NCBI GenBank assembly: GCA_031271525.1
Contig: JAISVO010000091.1
Span: 1 to 23,862, forward strand
Direction: 5' to 3'
Origin: Oscillospiraceae bacterium
GTDB lineage: Bacteria; Bacillota; Clostridia; Oscillospirales; UBA929
DNA length: 23,862 nucleotides
Translations under genes and position numbers: made by a program
Shown: in pieces, positions 1-6,679 of the stretch
How positions within the stretch are numbered: position 1 is the stretch's first letter
How the letters are laid out: each line of letters begins with the position of its first letter
The notes under the pieces: model-generated
What the model saw: only the letters and a program-made list of their open reading frames with translations
Told to the model about the DNA's origin: nothing
Database searches by the model: none

Positions 1-1168
1 CATGGTCCTTGAAAAAATCGTCGCAGGCTTTTTCGATATACGCCTTCACCCGGGCGCTCGCGACCGGGAAATTCCACCGAACCCCGTCGGTATACAGCCG
101 CCCGCGCTGCGCCTCTGCGGAACAGACGACGTGCCCGCGAAAGACGAAGTCCCGCAGACGGAACTCGTATGTTTCAAAATAGCGGCGGCAATAGGCAATG
201 AACTCCCCGGAGTATTTCAGCCGGATCGCGGCAAGGCGCGGGTCGTCCGCCGCCGCGCCGGCTAAGAACGCCGCCTGCTCATAGTACCCCCCGTAGCCTT
301 TGGGCAGGAAGGGCGCCGTCAGCTCGTCAAAGACGACCCGCCGCACGTCGTTCTCGCCCAATTCGGGAAGGATGTCGGCTATATACGAGCGGAACACCTC
401 GCTTGCCGAGACGACGACGCAATTTTGGGCGGTCAGTTTGTCCCGCCCGTTATACAGAAGGTAGGCGAGCCGGTGCATCCCAACCGATGTTTTCCCCGAA
501 CCGGCGGGTCCGGTCACTACCAGATGCCTGTCGGCGCGGCGGCGAATGGCGTCATTCTGTTCCCGCTGGATGGTGCTTACGATCACCTTCAGCCTGTCGC
601 CGCCGCTCTCGGCGAGCGCCCGCGCCAGCAGTTCGTCCCGGACGGCGACGTCGGTCTCGAAGAGGTAGAGCAGCGTCCCCTCTTCGATCTTGTACTGCCG
701 CTTCAGCGTGACGAACCCCGCCCGCTCCCCGTCCGGCGTGAGGTAGCGTACGGCGCCCGCGTCCTCATAGTAGACCGACGCCACCGGGGAGCGCCAATCG
801 TAGACGACGCCCCGAAACGACTCCCCATCCATCAGGGTGAACCGCCCGATATAGATGGTTTCGATCTCCCCGCCCTCCCGGAGGTCGATCCGTCCGAAAT
901 ACGGGCTGTCCCGCTGGATCTTGAGCCGCTTGAGCGCCGTCGCCGCCCTTGCGTAGGTTTCGTGCGCGTGCCGGACATCGGCTTCCACAGACGCCAGCGT
1001 AAACACGTCGTCGAAGTCGCGGATAAACAGCGTCTCGGTGTCCCGCAGGGTTCTTCGCAGCTCGTCCCGTTCCCGCGCGGTATCCGCTTCAAACGCCGCG
1101 ATCTGTCTGTCCAGAAGCCGTAAGGTTTCGCCCAGATAGGCGGTTTCCTCGGCGTAGTGCTGTTCCAT
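1..1168 (-). CDS. helD: HelD-like RNA polymerase-associated helicase (3' end outside window)
   Basis: UvrD-like superfamily 1 ATPase of the HelD group, which in Bacillota bind RNA polymerase and release stalled complexes. I read 389 residues from ATG at 1168; the gene runs off the left edge. Residues 1-85 are charged and helical, matching the N-terminal coiled-coil arm of HelD. The Q-type motif TIQREQNDAIR is at about 199-209 and the Walker A motif GPAGSGKTS at 220-228, followed by HRLAYLLY, typical of the family. Motifs III-VI lie beyond the window. A GGGAGCGGG stretch precedes the start and an extended -10 lies about 36 bases upstream. It is separated from the pyr operon by hairpins and seems to be transcribed alone. 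Family assignment is firm; the RNA polymerase role is inferred from the family. Confidence 0.88.
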   Translation of the reverse strand, partial: MEQHYAEETAYLGETLRLLDRQIAAFEADTARERDELRRTLRDTETLFIRDFDDVFTLASVEADVRHAHETYARAATALKRLKIQRDSPYFGRIDLREGGEIETIYIGRFTLMDGESFRGVVYDWRSPVASVYYEDAGAVRYLTPDGERAGFVTLKRQYKIEEGTLLYLFETDVAVRDELLARALAESGGDRLKVIVSTIQREQNDAIRRRADRHLVVTGPAGSGKTSVGMHRLAYLLYNGRDKLTAQNCVVVSASEVFRSYIADILPELGENDVRRVVFDELTAPFLPKGYGGYYEQAAFLAGAAADDPRLAAIRLKYSGEFIAYCRRYFETYEFRLRDFVFRGHVVCSAEAQRGRLYTDGVRWNFPVASARVKAYIEKACDDFFKDH

Positions 1169-1203
1169 CGCTCATCCCGCTCCCTTCATACCGTACACCA
1201 CAG

Positions 1204-1212
1204 ATTGTAGCA
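1204..1212 (-). promoter_or_regulatory. Extended -10 element upstream of the HelD-like gene
   Basis: On the minus strand the sequence TGC-TACAAT matches an extended -10 (TGnTATAAT) and would start transcription roughly 30 bases before the ATG at 1168. No good -35 is seen 16-18 bases upstream, which is acceptable for an extended -10. A second AT-rich stretch (TATCATAAT) lies further upstream near 1251-1262. Confidence 0.45.
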
Positions 1213-1267
1213 GAAGAAAAGCCGGAAAAACAGTCTTGAAATAGGGTTGGAATTATGATACAATATA

Positions 1268-1369
1268 GGCAGGGAAGGGGGATGGGCGAAGCGCCCTGCC
1301 GATCCCTATGGGGAACGGTTCCAAACCGTTCCGATATAGCGGCAAAGCGGTCGGGTGAAAACCCGACCG
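1268..1369. repeat. Cluster of three hairpin-forming palindromes between the pyr operon and helD
   Basis: Three inverted repeats follow each other. GGGCG-AAG-CGCCC is at 1284-1296, with an alternative outer pairing of GGCAGGG (1268-1274) to CCCTGCC (1294-1300). GGAACGGTT-CCA-AACCGTTCC is at 1312-1332. CGGTCGGGT-GAAA-ACCCGACCG is at 1348-1369, a perfect 9 bp stem directly after the stop codon of the fusion gene. None is followed by a clear T-run on the minus strand, so they may be REP-like elements or processing signals as well as terminators. Confidence 0.6.
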
Positions 1370-1406
1370 TTCACTGTTTACCGTTCGCCGCTATCTGTCC
1401 GTCCGG
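1367..1406 (-). repeat. Heptad-like 3'-end repeat, copy A
   Basis: The 40 bases overlap the last codons and stop of the phosphatase-acetyltransferase gene. Aligned without gaps to copy B at 18700-18739 they match at 27 of 40 positions, although the host genes are unrelated. The unit resembles repeated (A)ACAGTGAAC / TAACAGCGAAC steps. Confidence 0.5.
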
Positions 1407-2522
1407 CACGGCGATACCCAGCCGCATTTGCAGAACCGTTCCGAACAGGCCCTGTTCGGAACCGCAGAGCGAAAAGCCCATCCTTCGATAGAAGTTGATC
1501 GCCGGCGTGTTTTGGTGGAACACACGGAGGGTCAGCCCCGTCTTGCCCAGCGACCGGGCGACGCTGACCGCCTCGCCCAGAAGCTGCGCGCCAAGCCCTT
1601 TCCCGCGCTTATCCGGGTTGAGGTAGAACAGCGCGACGTGCCCGTCCGTGACGGACAGACGCCCGCCGTCCCGCATGTGCAGCAGCCCGATCCGCTTGTC
1701 CCGGTCGGTCGCGAACTGCAGATAGCGCGGGTGTGTCTCGGCGGATTCCGTCAGGGCGCGTTTGGCCCGGTCTTCGGCATACCCCTCCGTGGTCCCATAT
1801 ACCGCCATCCACGCGAGGCGTCTGATTTCCAGCACCTCGGGGAACTCCTCCGGAAGCCGCGCCGGGTCGAACCACAGCTCGGCGTCGTGCGCCCGGCGCG
1901 GGTCGTCCCGCCACCACGCCTGCTTCGCGTGGGTGGATAACTCCCCAAGGAAACGGTTCTCGCCAATCCCCAAGACCCGGGTATCGTCCCCGTCCCACTC
2001 GATACAGGACACCGAGGCGTTGTCCAGATGGGGCACAGCCGCCCCGCCGGACAGCGAGATCAGCAGGGAGCGGAGGACGCAGCCGTGCGATACGACCGCG
2101 ACGTCCTGACCGTCGTGCTTGCGGGCGATCCGCCGGAGCGCGCCCCGGAGCCGTTCCCGGGATTCTATGTAGCTCTCCGCGCCGGGCACCGTGATCCCGC
2201 TTTCGCCGTCAAACCACCGCATATAGTCGGGGCGGCTCTTCGCGATCTCCCCCCATGTCAGGTCCTCCCATTCGCCGAGGCGGATCTCCCGCAAGTCTTT
2301 GTCGGTGGTCACCGGTTTCCGGCAGGCGGACGCCACCGCCTCGGCGGTGCGGAACGCCCGGAACAGGTCGCTCGCGTACACCGCGTCGACCGGACGCCGG
2401 GAAAACCATTCCCCGAGCAGTTCTGTTTGCAGGATCCCGTTTTTCGTCAGCAGACTGTTCAGCTGCCCGTGCGCCCGCCGGTAGAGGTTTCCCTCCGCTT
2501 CGGCGTGGCGGATCAAATACAT
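1371..2522 (-). CDS. Histidine phosphatase / GNAT acetyltransferase fusion protein
   Basis: Two-domain protein of 383 residues. Residues 1-190 are a phosphoglycerate-mutase-like histidine phosphatase: the RHG-type motif reads RHAEAEGN (catalytic His6) and the second catalytic His is in VVSHGCVLR (His146). Residues 230-368 are a GNAT N-acetyltransferase with the acetyl-CoA loop RGKGLG (306-311) and the typical NTPAINFYRRMGF segment. The open frame extends far upstream, but that part only shadows pyrD; the ATG at 2522 starts exactly at MYLIRHAEAE, with a GGGGAGC ribosome site inside the end of pyrD. It begins 5 bases after the pyrD stop and is the last gene of the operon. Substrates are unknown; a housekeeping or salvage role alongside pyrimidine synthesis is only an inference. 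The last 10 or so residues are encoded by a repeat and are probably not functional. Confidence 0.85.
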   Translation of the reverse strand: MYLIRHAEAEGNLYRRAHGQLNSLLTKNGILQTELLGEWFSRRPVDAVYASDLFRAFRTAEAVASACRKPVTTDKDLREIRLGEWEDLTWGEIAKSRPDYMRWFDGESGITVPGAESYIESRERLRGALRRIARKHDGQDVAVVSHGCVLRSLLISLSGGAAVPHLDNASVSCIEWDGDDTRVLGIGENRFLGELSTHAKQAWWRDDPRRAHDAELWFDPARLPEEFPEVLEIRRLAWMAVYGTTEGYAEDRAKRALTESAETHPRYLQFATDRDKRIGLLHMRDGGRLSVTDGHVALFYLNPDKRGKGLGAQLLGEAVSVARSLGKTGLTLRVFHQNTPAINFYRRMGFSLCGSEQGLFGTVLQMRLGIAVPDGQIAANGKQ

Positions 2523-2527
2523 CCGTG

Positions 2528-3436
2528 TCAATATGCCCGAACGCTCCCCGTCAACCCGCTTACGTTTTCTATGCCGTGTCTGCCGCACCATTCGGTGAGT
2601 TCCCGCAAAATCCGCACCGGCGCCGCCGGGTCGCCGAACAGGGCCGTCCCGACCCCGACGGCGGAAGCGCCCGCGATCATCATCTCGGCGGCGTCGGACC
2701 CGGACGATACGCCGCCCATGCCGATCACCGGAAGCCCGGCTGCCGCGGCGGCTTGCCACACGCACCGGACGGCGACCGGGAAGATCGCGCTGCCCGAAAG
2801 CCCGCCGGTGTTCATCCGGAGCACCGGGCGGCGGGTCTCGATATCGATCCGCATCCCGAGCAGGGTGTTGATCAGGCTCAGCGCGTCCGCGCCGGCGTCC
2901 CGGCAGGCGACAGCCACCGACGCGATGTCGGTGACATTGGGCGAGAGTTTTATACACACAGGCACCTTCGCAACCTTCTTCACAGCTTCCGTGACTTCCG
3001 CCGCCGCCTTGGGGTCGCTCGCGAAATTGACCCCGCCGCACTTGAGGTTGGGGCAGGAGATGTTGACCTCCAGCATGTCTGCCGAGTCGCCCAGCATCCG
3101 GGCGGCTTCGGCGTACTCCTCGGCGGTGCCGCCGAAGATGTTCGCGATTACGGTTATGTCTTTTGTACGCAGGAAGGGAAGGTCCTCCCGTAAAAACGCC
3201 TCGATTCCCGGGTTTTGCAACCCCACGCTGTTCAGGCAGCCCCCCGGCGCTTCGGCGATCCTCGGCGGCGGGTTGCCGGGCCGCCCCGAGACGTTCAGTC
3301 CTTTGACGCAGAGACCGCCCAGCAGGGAGATGTCGAAATACTCGTCGTATTCCCGCCCGAAGCCGAAGCAGCCGCTCACCGCCACCAGCGGGTTCTTCAT
3401 CGGAACCCCCGCGACGGATACCGACAGATCGGTCAT
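2528..3436 (-). CDS. pyrD: Dihydroorotate dehydrogenase B, catalytic subunit
   Basis: FMN enzyme that oxidises dihydroorotate to orotate in pyrimidine synthesis; class 1B forms pass electrons through PyrK to NAD. The 302-residue product has the motif EVNISCPN with Cys128, the catalytic base of class 1 enzymes, and the C-terminal phosphate-binding segments (PVIGMGGVSSG; AVGVGTALFG). I chose ATG at 3436 over the ATG at 3451 because GGGGGAG lies just before it and it overlaps the pyrK stop as ATGA, giving translational coupling. Pairing with pyrK supports class 1B. Length is normal for the family. Cytoplasmic. Confidence 0.95.
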   Translation of the reverse strand: MTDLSVSVAGVPMKNPLVAVSGCFGFGREYDEYFDISLLGGLCVKGLNVSGRPGNPPPRIAEAPGGCLNSVGLQNPGIEAFLREDLPFLRTKDITVIANIFGGTAEEYAEAARMLGDSADMLEVNISCPNLKCGGVNFASDPKAAAEVTEAVKKVAKVPVCIKLSPNVTDIASVAVACRDAGADALSLINTLLGMRIDIETRRPVLRMNTGGLSGSAIFPVAVRCVWQAAAAAGLPVIGMGGVSSGSDAAEMMIAGASAVGVGTALFGDPAAPVRILRELTEWCGRHGIENVSGLTGSVRAY

Positions 3437-4161
3437 ACTGTCTCCCCCCATTCGGCGGCATCAAAGACCGGACCGTCCTTGCAGACCCGCTTATATGTCC
3501 CCCCGGCGGCGCAGACACAGACCAAACACGCCCCGACGCCGCACCCCATCCGCTCCTCCGCCGAGACGAAGCAAGGGGTGCCGAACTCACGGCAAACCTT
3601 GGCGGTCGCCTTCAGGAGCGGCTCCGGACCGCAGGCGAGGACACGCGCCACCGGCTCGCGGTTTTTCAAAAGCTCCTCCAGCCGCTGATGGGGATACGAC
3701 GAAAATCCCGCCGAGCCGTCGTCGGTGCAAAGCTCAAGGGAGGGGAATTCGCCGGCCAAAATCACATGGCCGGCTGACCGGAAACCCGCGATGCAATGCG
3801 TATCGGGATGCGTTTTGGCGTAGTACAACAGCGGCGGCAGCCCGATCCCCCCGCCGACCAAGACTGTCTTTCCGGCTCCGCCGTCCGGCTCGGGGAACCC
3901 GTTCCCGAGGGCCCCCAGCAGGTCAACCGTGTCGCCGGGCCGCCACGCCGCCATAGCGGCGGTGCCGCCCCCCTTGACGGCGAAGACAAGCCTCGCGACG
4001 CCGTTTTCGCAGCCGCACAGGCTGATTGGGCGGCGGAGGGGGAACCCCGGCACCGCGAGATGGACAAACCGCCCGGGCGCGGGATTAGTAAGCCCGGCCT
4101 CAACGCGGAGGTCATAGACCCCGTCGGCCAGACGGGCGACGCTCCGTACCGTCCCCGTCAT
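3433..4161 (-). CDS. pyrK: Dihydroorotate dehydrogenase B, electron-transfer subunit
   Basis: FAD and [2Fe-2S] subunit that moves electrons from PyrD to NAD. The 242-residue product shows the flavin motif RRPISLC (43-49), the NAD-domain motif GGGIGLPP (103-110), ACGPEPLL (177-183) and the cluster cysteines Cys207, Cys212, Cys215 and Cys227 in GCGVGACLVC...RVC. The frame is open for 54 codons upstream, but that overlaps the preceding gene and is not PyrK-like. The ATG at 4161 overlaps the TGA of the CarB-like gene as ATGA, so translation is probably coupled. All features of a working PyrK are present. Confidence 0.95.
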   Translation of the reverse strand: MTGTVRSVARLADGVYDLRVEAGLTNPAPGRFVHLAVPGFPLRRPISLCGCENGVARLVFAVKGGGTAAMAAWRPGDTVDLLGALGNGFPEPDGGAGKTVLVGGGIGLPPLLYYAKTHPDTHCIAGFRSAGHVILAGEFPSLELCTDDGSAGFSSYPHQRLEELLKNREPVARVLACGPEPLLKATAKVCREFGTPCFVSAEERMGCGVGACLVCVCAAGGTYKRVCKDGPVFDAAEWGETV

Positions 4162-4685
4162 CCGTTTGCCCATTCGGGAGGGAGCACCTCCTCCGGCAGT
4201 TGGCTCAAGACCTCCGGCAGGGTCGTGCCGGCAGTCAGAACGCCGTTCACAAGCGCCCCCGAACGGGTCAGCTCCTGTAGGAAGGGGGGCGTGTTCCCCT
4301 CGGCGGCAAAGGCGTTCCCCCAATCGGTCAGCCCCCGCAGCTCCAGCAGAACGTCCGCCTCCCGGGTCTTTTCCTCCTCAACGGACAGCAGCGCGAAGTC
4401 GGAGCCGTCGGTCTGCTTGACAAACCGCAGGGTGAGGAACCCGATGCCGTCCCACATCCGGGCGAGCCCCAAAGCGGCGGCGAGCATCCGCTCCATCTCA
4501 ACGGCGTTGAGAGTTTTCGGGGGGAAGAGGGTTATCTCCCCCCGGCGCTCGAAGTCGCCGATCGGGTACAGCCCGGCGTTGTCCCGCCCCAGCGCGAACC
4601 CGTATTCGTTCAGGCCGGGAAGGCGGTCGCCCTCCATCACCCGGACACCCTGCGCCTGACAGCGTTCTTTCCAAACCTCAAGCAT
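4158..4685 (-). CDS. Short CarB-like protein (ATP-grasp fragment, probably inactive)
   Basis: I recognise this 175-residue protein only by comparison with carbamoyl phosphate synthetase large subunit. Residues about 43-125 line up by eye with the second half of a CarB ATP-grasp domain: GDF..RGEITLFPPKTLN resembles the CarB GDSITVAPAQTLT region, GIGFLTLRFV resembles the VQFAV strand, and FALLSVEEEKTREADVL sits where CarB has VIEMNPRVSRSSAL. The metal ligands Gln, Glu and Asn are not conserved (Gln to Arg87; Asn to Glu). CarB is usually about 1,070 residues, so most of it is absent. The start overlaps the CarA-like stop by 8 bases with an AAAGGAAG site; the end overlaps pyrK as ATGA. The frame is intact, arguing against recent decay. 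Function unknown; a structural partner of the CarA-like protein is an inference. Homology is moderately sure. Confidence 0.6.
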   Translation of the reverse strand: MLEVWKERCQAQGVRVMEGDRLPGLNEYGFALGRDNAGLYPIGDFERRGEITLFPPKTLNAVEMERMLAAALGLARMWDGIGFLTLRFVKQTDGSDFALLSVEEEKTREADVLLELRGLTDWGNAFAAEGNTPPFLQELTRSGALVNGVLTAGTTLPEVLSQLPEEVLPPEWANG

Positions 4686-5757
4686 AGTGCCGACTTCCTT
4701 TCAGCAGCCCGAAGAGGATCGCGCACAGTTCCCCCGTGCCGCCCACCCGAAGGTCGGAGCAAGGGAGGAAGTGCACCGCCGCGACGGGGCCGTCCTCGGC
4801 GGCAAAACCCTCGATCGTGCCGTCCAACGGGTTGCGGTGGGTGACCGCCAGTCCTTCCGGGATCACGTCCGGCGTATGTCCGTGCATCTGCCATGTGTAG
4901 AGGAGCGCTCCGGTGCGGAGGTCGGTCACCGGGATCCACGCGCCCCGGTGGGGGGACTTCATTTGGGTGAACCGCGCCCCCAGCGCCGCGCCGATATAGC
5001 GGAAGCCCAGCCCGAAGCCCAGCATCGGGATCCCCGTATCGAGCAGGTCCCGCACCCCTTCGGTGATTGCCGGATGGCTTCGGGGCTCGCCCGCGCCGTC
5101 GGGGTAGATCACGCCGTCGTAACCCCCACGGGACAGGATGACGGAGGCGTCGTAGGGCGGGAGGAGGGTCACCCGCACCCGCAAGGAGATGAGGAGGCGG
5201 GTCAGGGCGCGGGAGGAGCCGAAGTCGCAGACCGCCACGTGGGCGACCGCGTTCTTCGAGCCGAAGGACGATACCGTCTTGACCGCCGCGGGGAACGGCT
5301 TCTTATCGGCCTTGTGGGAACGGATCTGTTCCCGCAGGGCGTCCCAGCCGTTGAAATCGGCGGAGTTCACAATGGCGCAGCGCTTGATCTTCTTCTCCTC
5401 GGCAAGGCTTTGGAGGGACGGGACATCAATTCCCTCGATCGCCGGGATGAGGTGCCGCCGCAGATAGAAATCCAGCGTCTCGGCGCTCCGCCAATTGCTC
5501 GGGTCGCCGCACAGCTTCCGCATAACGGCGCCGCGCACCCACGGCGTCCCGGTCTCGCAATGCTCGGTATTGACCCCCCACAGCCCGACGGCGGGTTGGG
5601 TGAAGGCGCATATCTGCCCGGACGACGCCGGGTCGGTCAGCCGCTGGACCGGATCGTGCCCGGCGTACACCGTCAGGTCCCCGATGGCGACCCCCGGCGC
5701 GCCGGCGGCGACCCCGGGAACCTTGGTTCCGTCCTCTAAGAATAAGGTTGCTTGCAT
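4678..5757 (-). CDS. CarA homologue with degenerate glutaminase site
   Basis: The 359-residue product has the two-domain layout and normal length of carbamoyl phosphate synthetase small subunit. The N-terminal domain (1-150) shows LTDPASSGQI (40-49) and SNWRSAETLDFYL (87-99), matching CarA landmarks. The class I amidotransferase domain (about 172-350) keeps CDFGSSRALTRLL, HRGAWIPVTDL and DGTIEGFAAED. The glutaminase triad is lost: the nucleophile elbow GICLGHQ reads GFGLGFR (Cys to Gly249), and YHPE reads FLPC (His to Leu331, Glu to Cys333). The oxyanion loop GPGDP reads GAGEP. It should not hydrolyse glutamine. It lies between pyrF (10-base gap, AGGGGG site) and a CarB-like fragment, where carA is often found in clostridial pyr operons. 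It may be a regulatory or scaffold pseudoenzyme; that is an inference. Symbol withheld because activity is not expected. Confidence 0.82.
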   Translation of the reverse strand: MQATLFLEDGTKVPGVAAGAPGVAIGDLTVYAGHDPVQRLTDPASSGQICAFTQPAVGLWGVNTEHCETGTPWVRGAVMRKLCGDPSNWRSAETLDFYLRRHLIPAIEGIDVPSLQSLAEEKKIKRCAIVNSADFNGWDALREQIRSHKADKKPFPAAVKTVSSFGSKNAVAHVAVCDFGSSRALTRLLISLRVRVTLLPPYDASVILSRGGYDGVIYPDGAGEPRSHPAITEGVRDLLDTGIPMLGFGLGFRYIGAALGARFTQMKSPHRGAWIPVTDLRTGALLYTWQMHGHTPDVIPEGLAVTHRNPLDGTIEGFAAEDGPVAAVHFLPCSDLRVGGTGELCAILFGLLKGSRHYA

Positions 5758-5767
5758 GGTAAGCCCC

Positions 5768-6679
5768 CTATTTATATTGTATACTTCTCAAATCGTCCCG
5801 CATGGCGAGGGCCGCTTCCCGGGCGGCGTCCCCCAGTGACTTTCCGGTCTTCTTCCAAGCGAGGCCGATCCCCCGGGAGTTGTTGACGACCGCGCCCCGC
5901 CCGTCCCGGTCAAACGCCGCCGCGAGGCCGCTTGCGCTCCCGCCCTGCGCGCCGTAACCCGGCACGAGGAAGAAAAGCTCCGGATGGAGGGCACGGAGCT
6001 GCCGAATCGCTTCCGGCTGGGTCGCCCCCGCGACGATCCCCGTGTTCAGGTAGCCGTACCGTCCGGCGAGGGGCCGTCCCGACGCCGAAACCTGATCGGC
6101 GATCACCTCATACAGCGGGCGGCCTTCCACAATCTGCTCCTGCACCTCGGCAGCCGACGGGTTGGAGGTTTTGGTCAGGACAAAGACCATTTTTCCGTAT
6201 TTCTCGCAGTCTTGGAGGAAGGGGTTTAGGTTATCCGAACCGAGGTAGGGATTGACCGTCAGCGCGTCCGCGTCGAAGACGGGGAGCGGGACCCCGGCGA
6301 ACTCGGTCCGCCCCAAAAACGCCGCCGAATACGCCTTCGAGGTCGAGCCGATGTCCCCCCGCTTGGCGTCCGCGATGACGTACAGCCCATGGGCGCGGGC
6401 GGTTTGGATCCCCCTCCGGAACACTTCCATCCCCTCGGGGCCCAGCGCTTCGTAGCACGCGCTCTGGAGCTTGACCGCCGGGACGATGTCGCTCGCCGCC
6501 TCGATCAGCGCGGTGATATACGCCTCGTACGCCCCGCACAGGGCGGACAGCGTCTTCCCCCGCTCCTCGACGAATGTATCCAGAATGCCGGGGGGGATGT
6601 GGTCCGGCTGGGGGTCCAGCCCCAGCACGGTGGGGTTTTGCTTTTCGTCAATCGCTTCGATGAGCCGGTCAACCGACAA
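5768..6679 (-). CDS. pyrF: Orotidine 5'-phosphate decarboxylase
   Basis: Converts OMP to UMP, the last step of de novo UMP synthesis. At 303 residues it is the long, class 2 (actinobacterial/clostridial) PyrF form. The active-site motif DAKRGDIGST is at 104-113 with the catalytic Asp-Lys-Asp set; GLDPQPD (20-26) and LVPGYGAQGG near the C-terminus match the substrate phosphate region. The start is TTG at 6679: an in-frame TGA lies three codons upstream and no ATG follows for about 80 codons. TGAGG sits before it. The start overlaps the 3' end of pyrC by 11 bases, so low-efficiency coupled translation is likely. Confidence 0.94.
   Translation of the reverse strand: MSVDRLIEAIDEKQNPTVLGLDPQPDHIPPGILDTFVEERGKTLSALCGAYEAYITALIEAASDIVPAVKLQSACYEALGPEGMEVFRRGIQTARAHGLYVIADAKRGDIGSTSKAYSAAFLGRTEFAGVPLPVFDADALTVNPYLGSDNLNPFLQDCEKYGKMVFVLTKTSNPSAAEVQEQIVEGRPLYEVIADQVSASGRPLAGRYGYLNTGIVAGATQPEAIRQLRALHPELFFLVPGYGAQGGSASGLAAAFDRDGRGAVVNNSRGIGLAWKKTGKSLGDAAREAALAMRDDLRSIQYK

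Noticed and set aside
2523..3590. Upstream extension of the phosphatase-acetyltransferase open frame (356 extra codons)
   Set aside because: It runs out of frame through pyrD, is Arg/Gly-rich with no family motifs, and the phosphatase fold starts exactly at ATG 2522.
2028..3956. 642-codon open frame on the plus strand
   Set aside because: It lies antisense to pyrD and pyrK, has Pro/Arg/Ser-rich composition typical of GC-rich shadow frames and no ribosome site.
4158..5757. Annotation as functional carAB or as frameshifted pseudogenes
   Set aside because: Catalytic residues are absent, so function as carAB is unlikely, but both frames are open and coupled, so a simple pseudogene call is not supported either.
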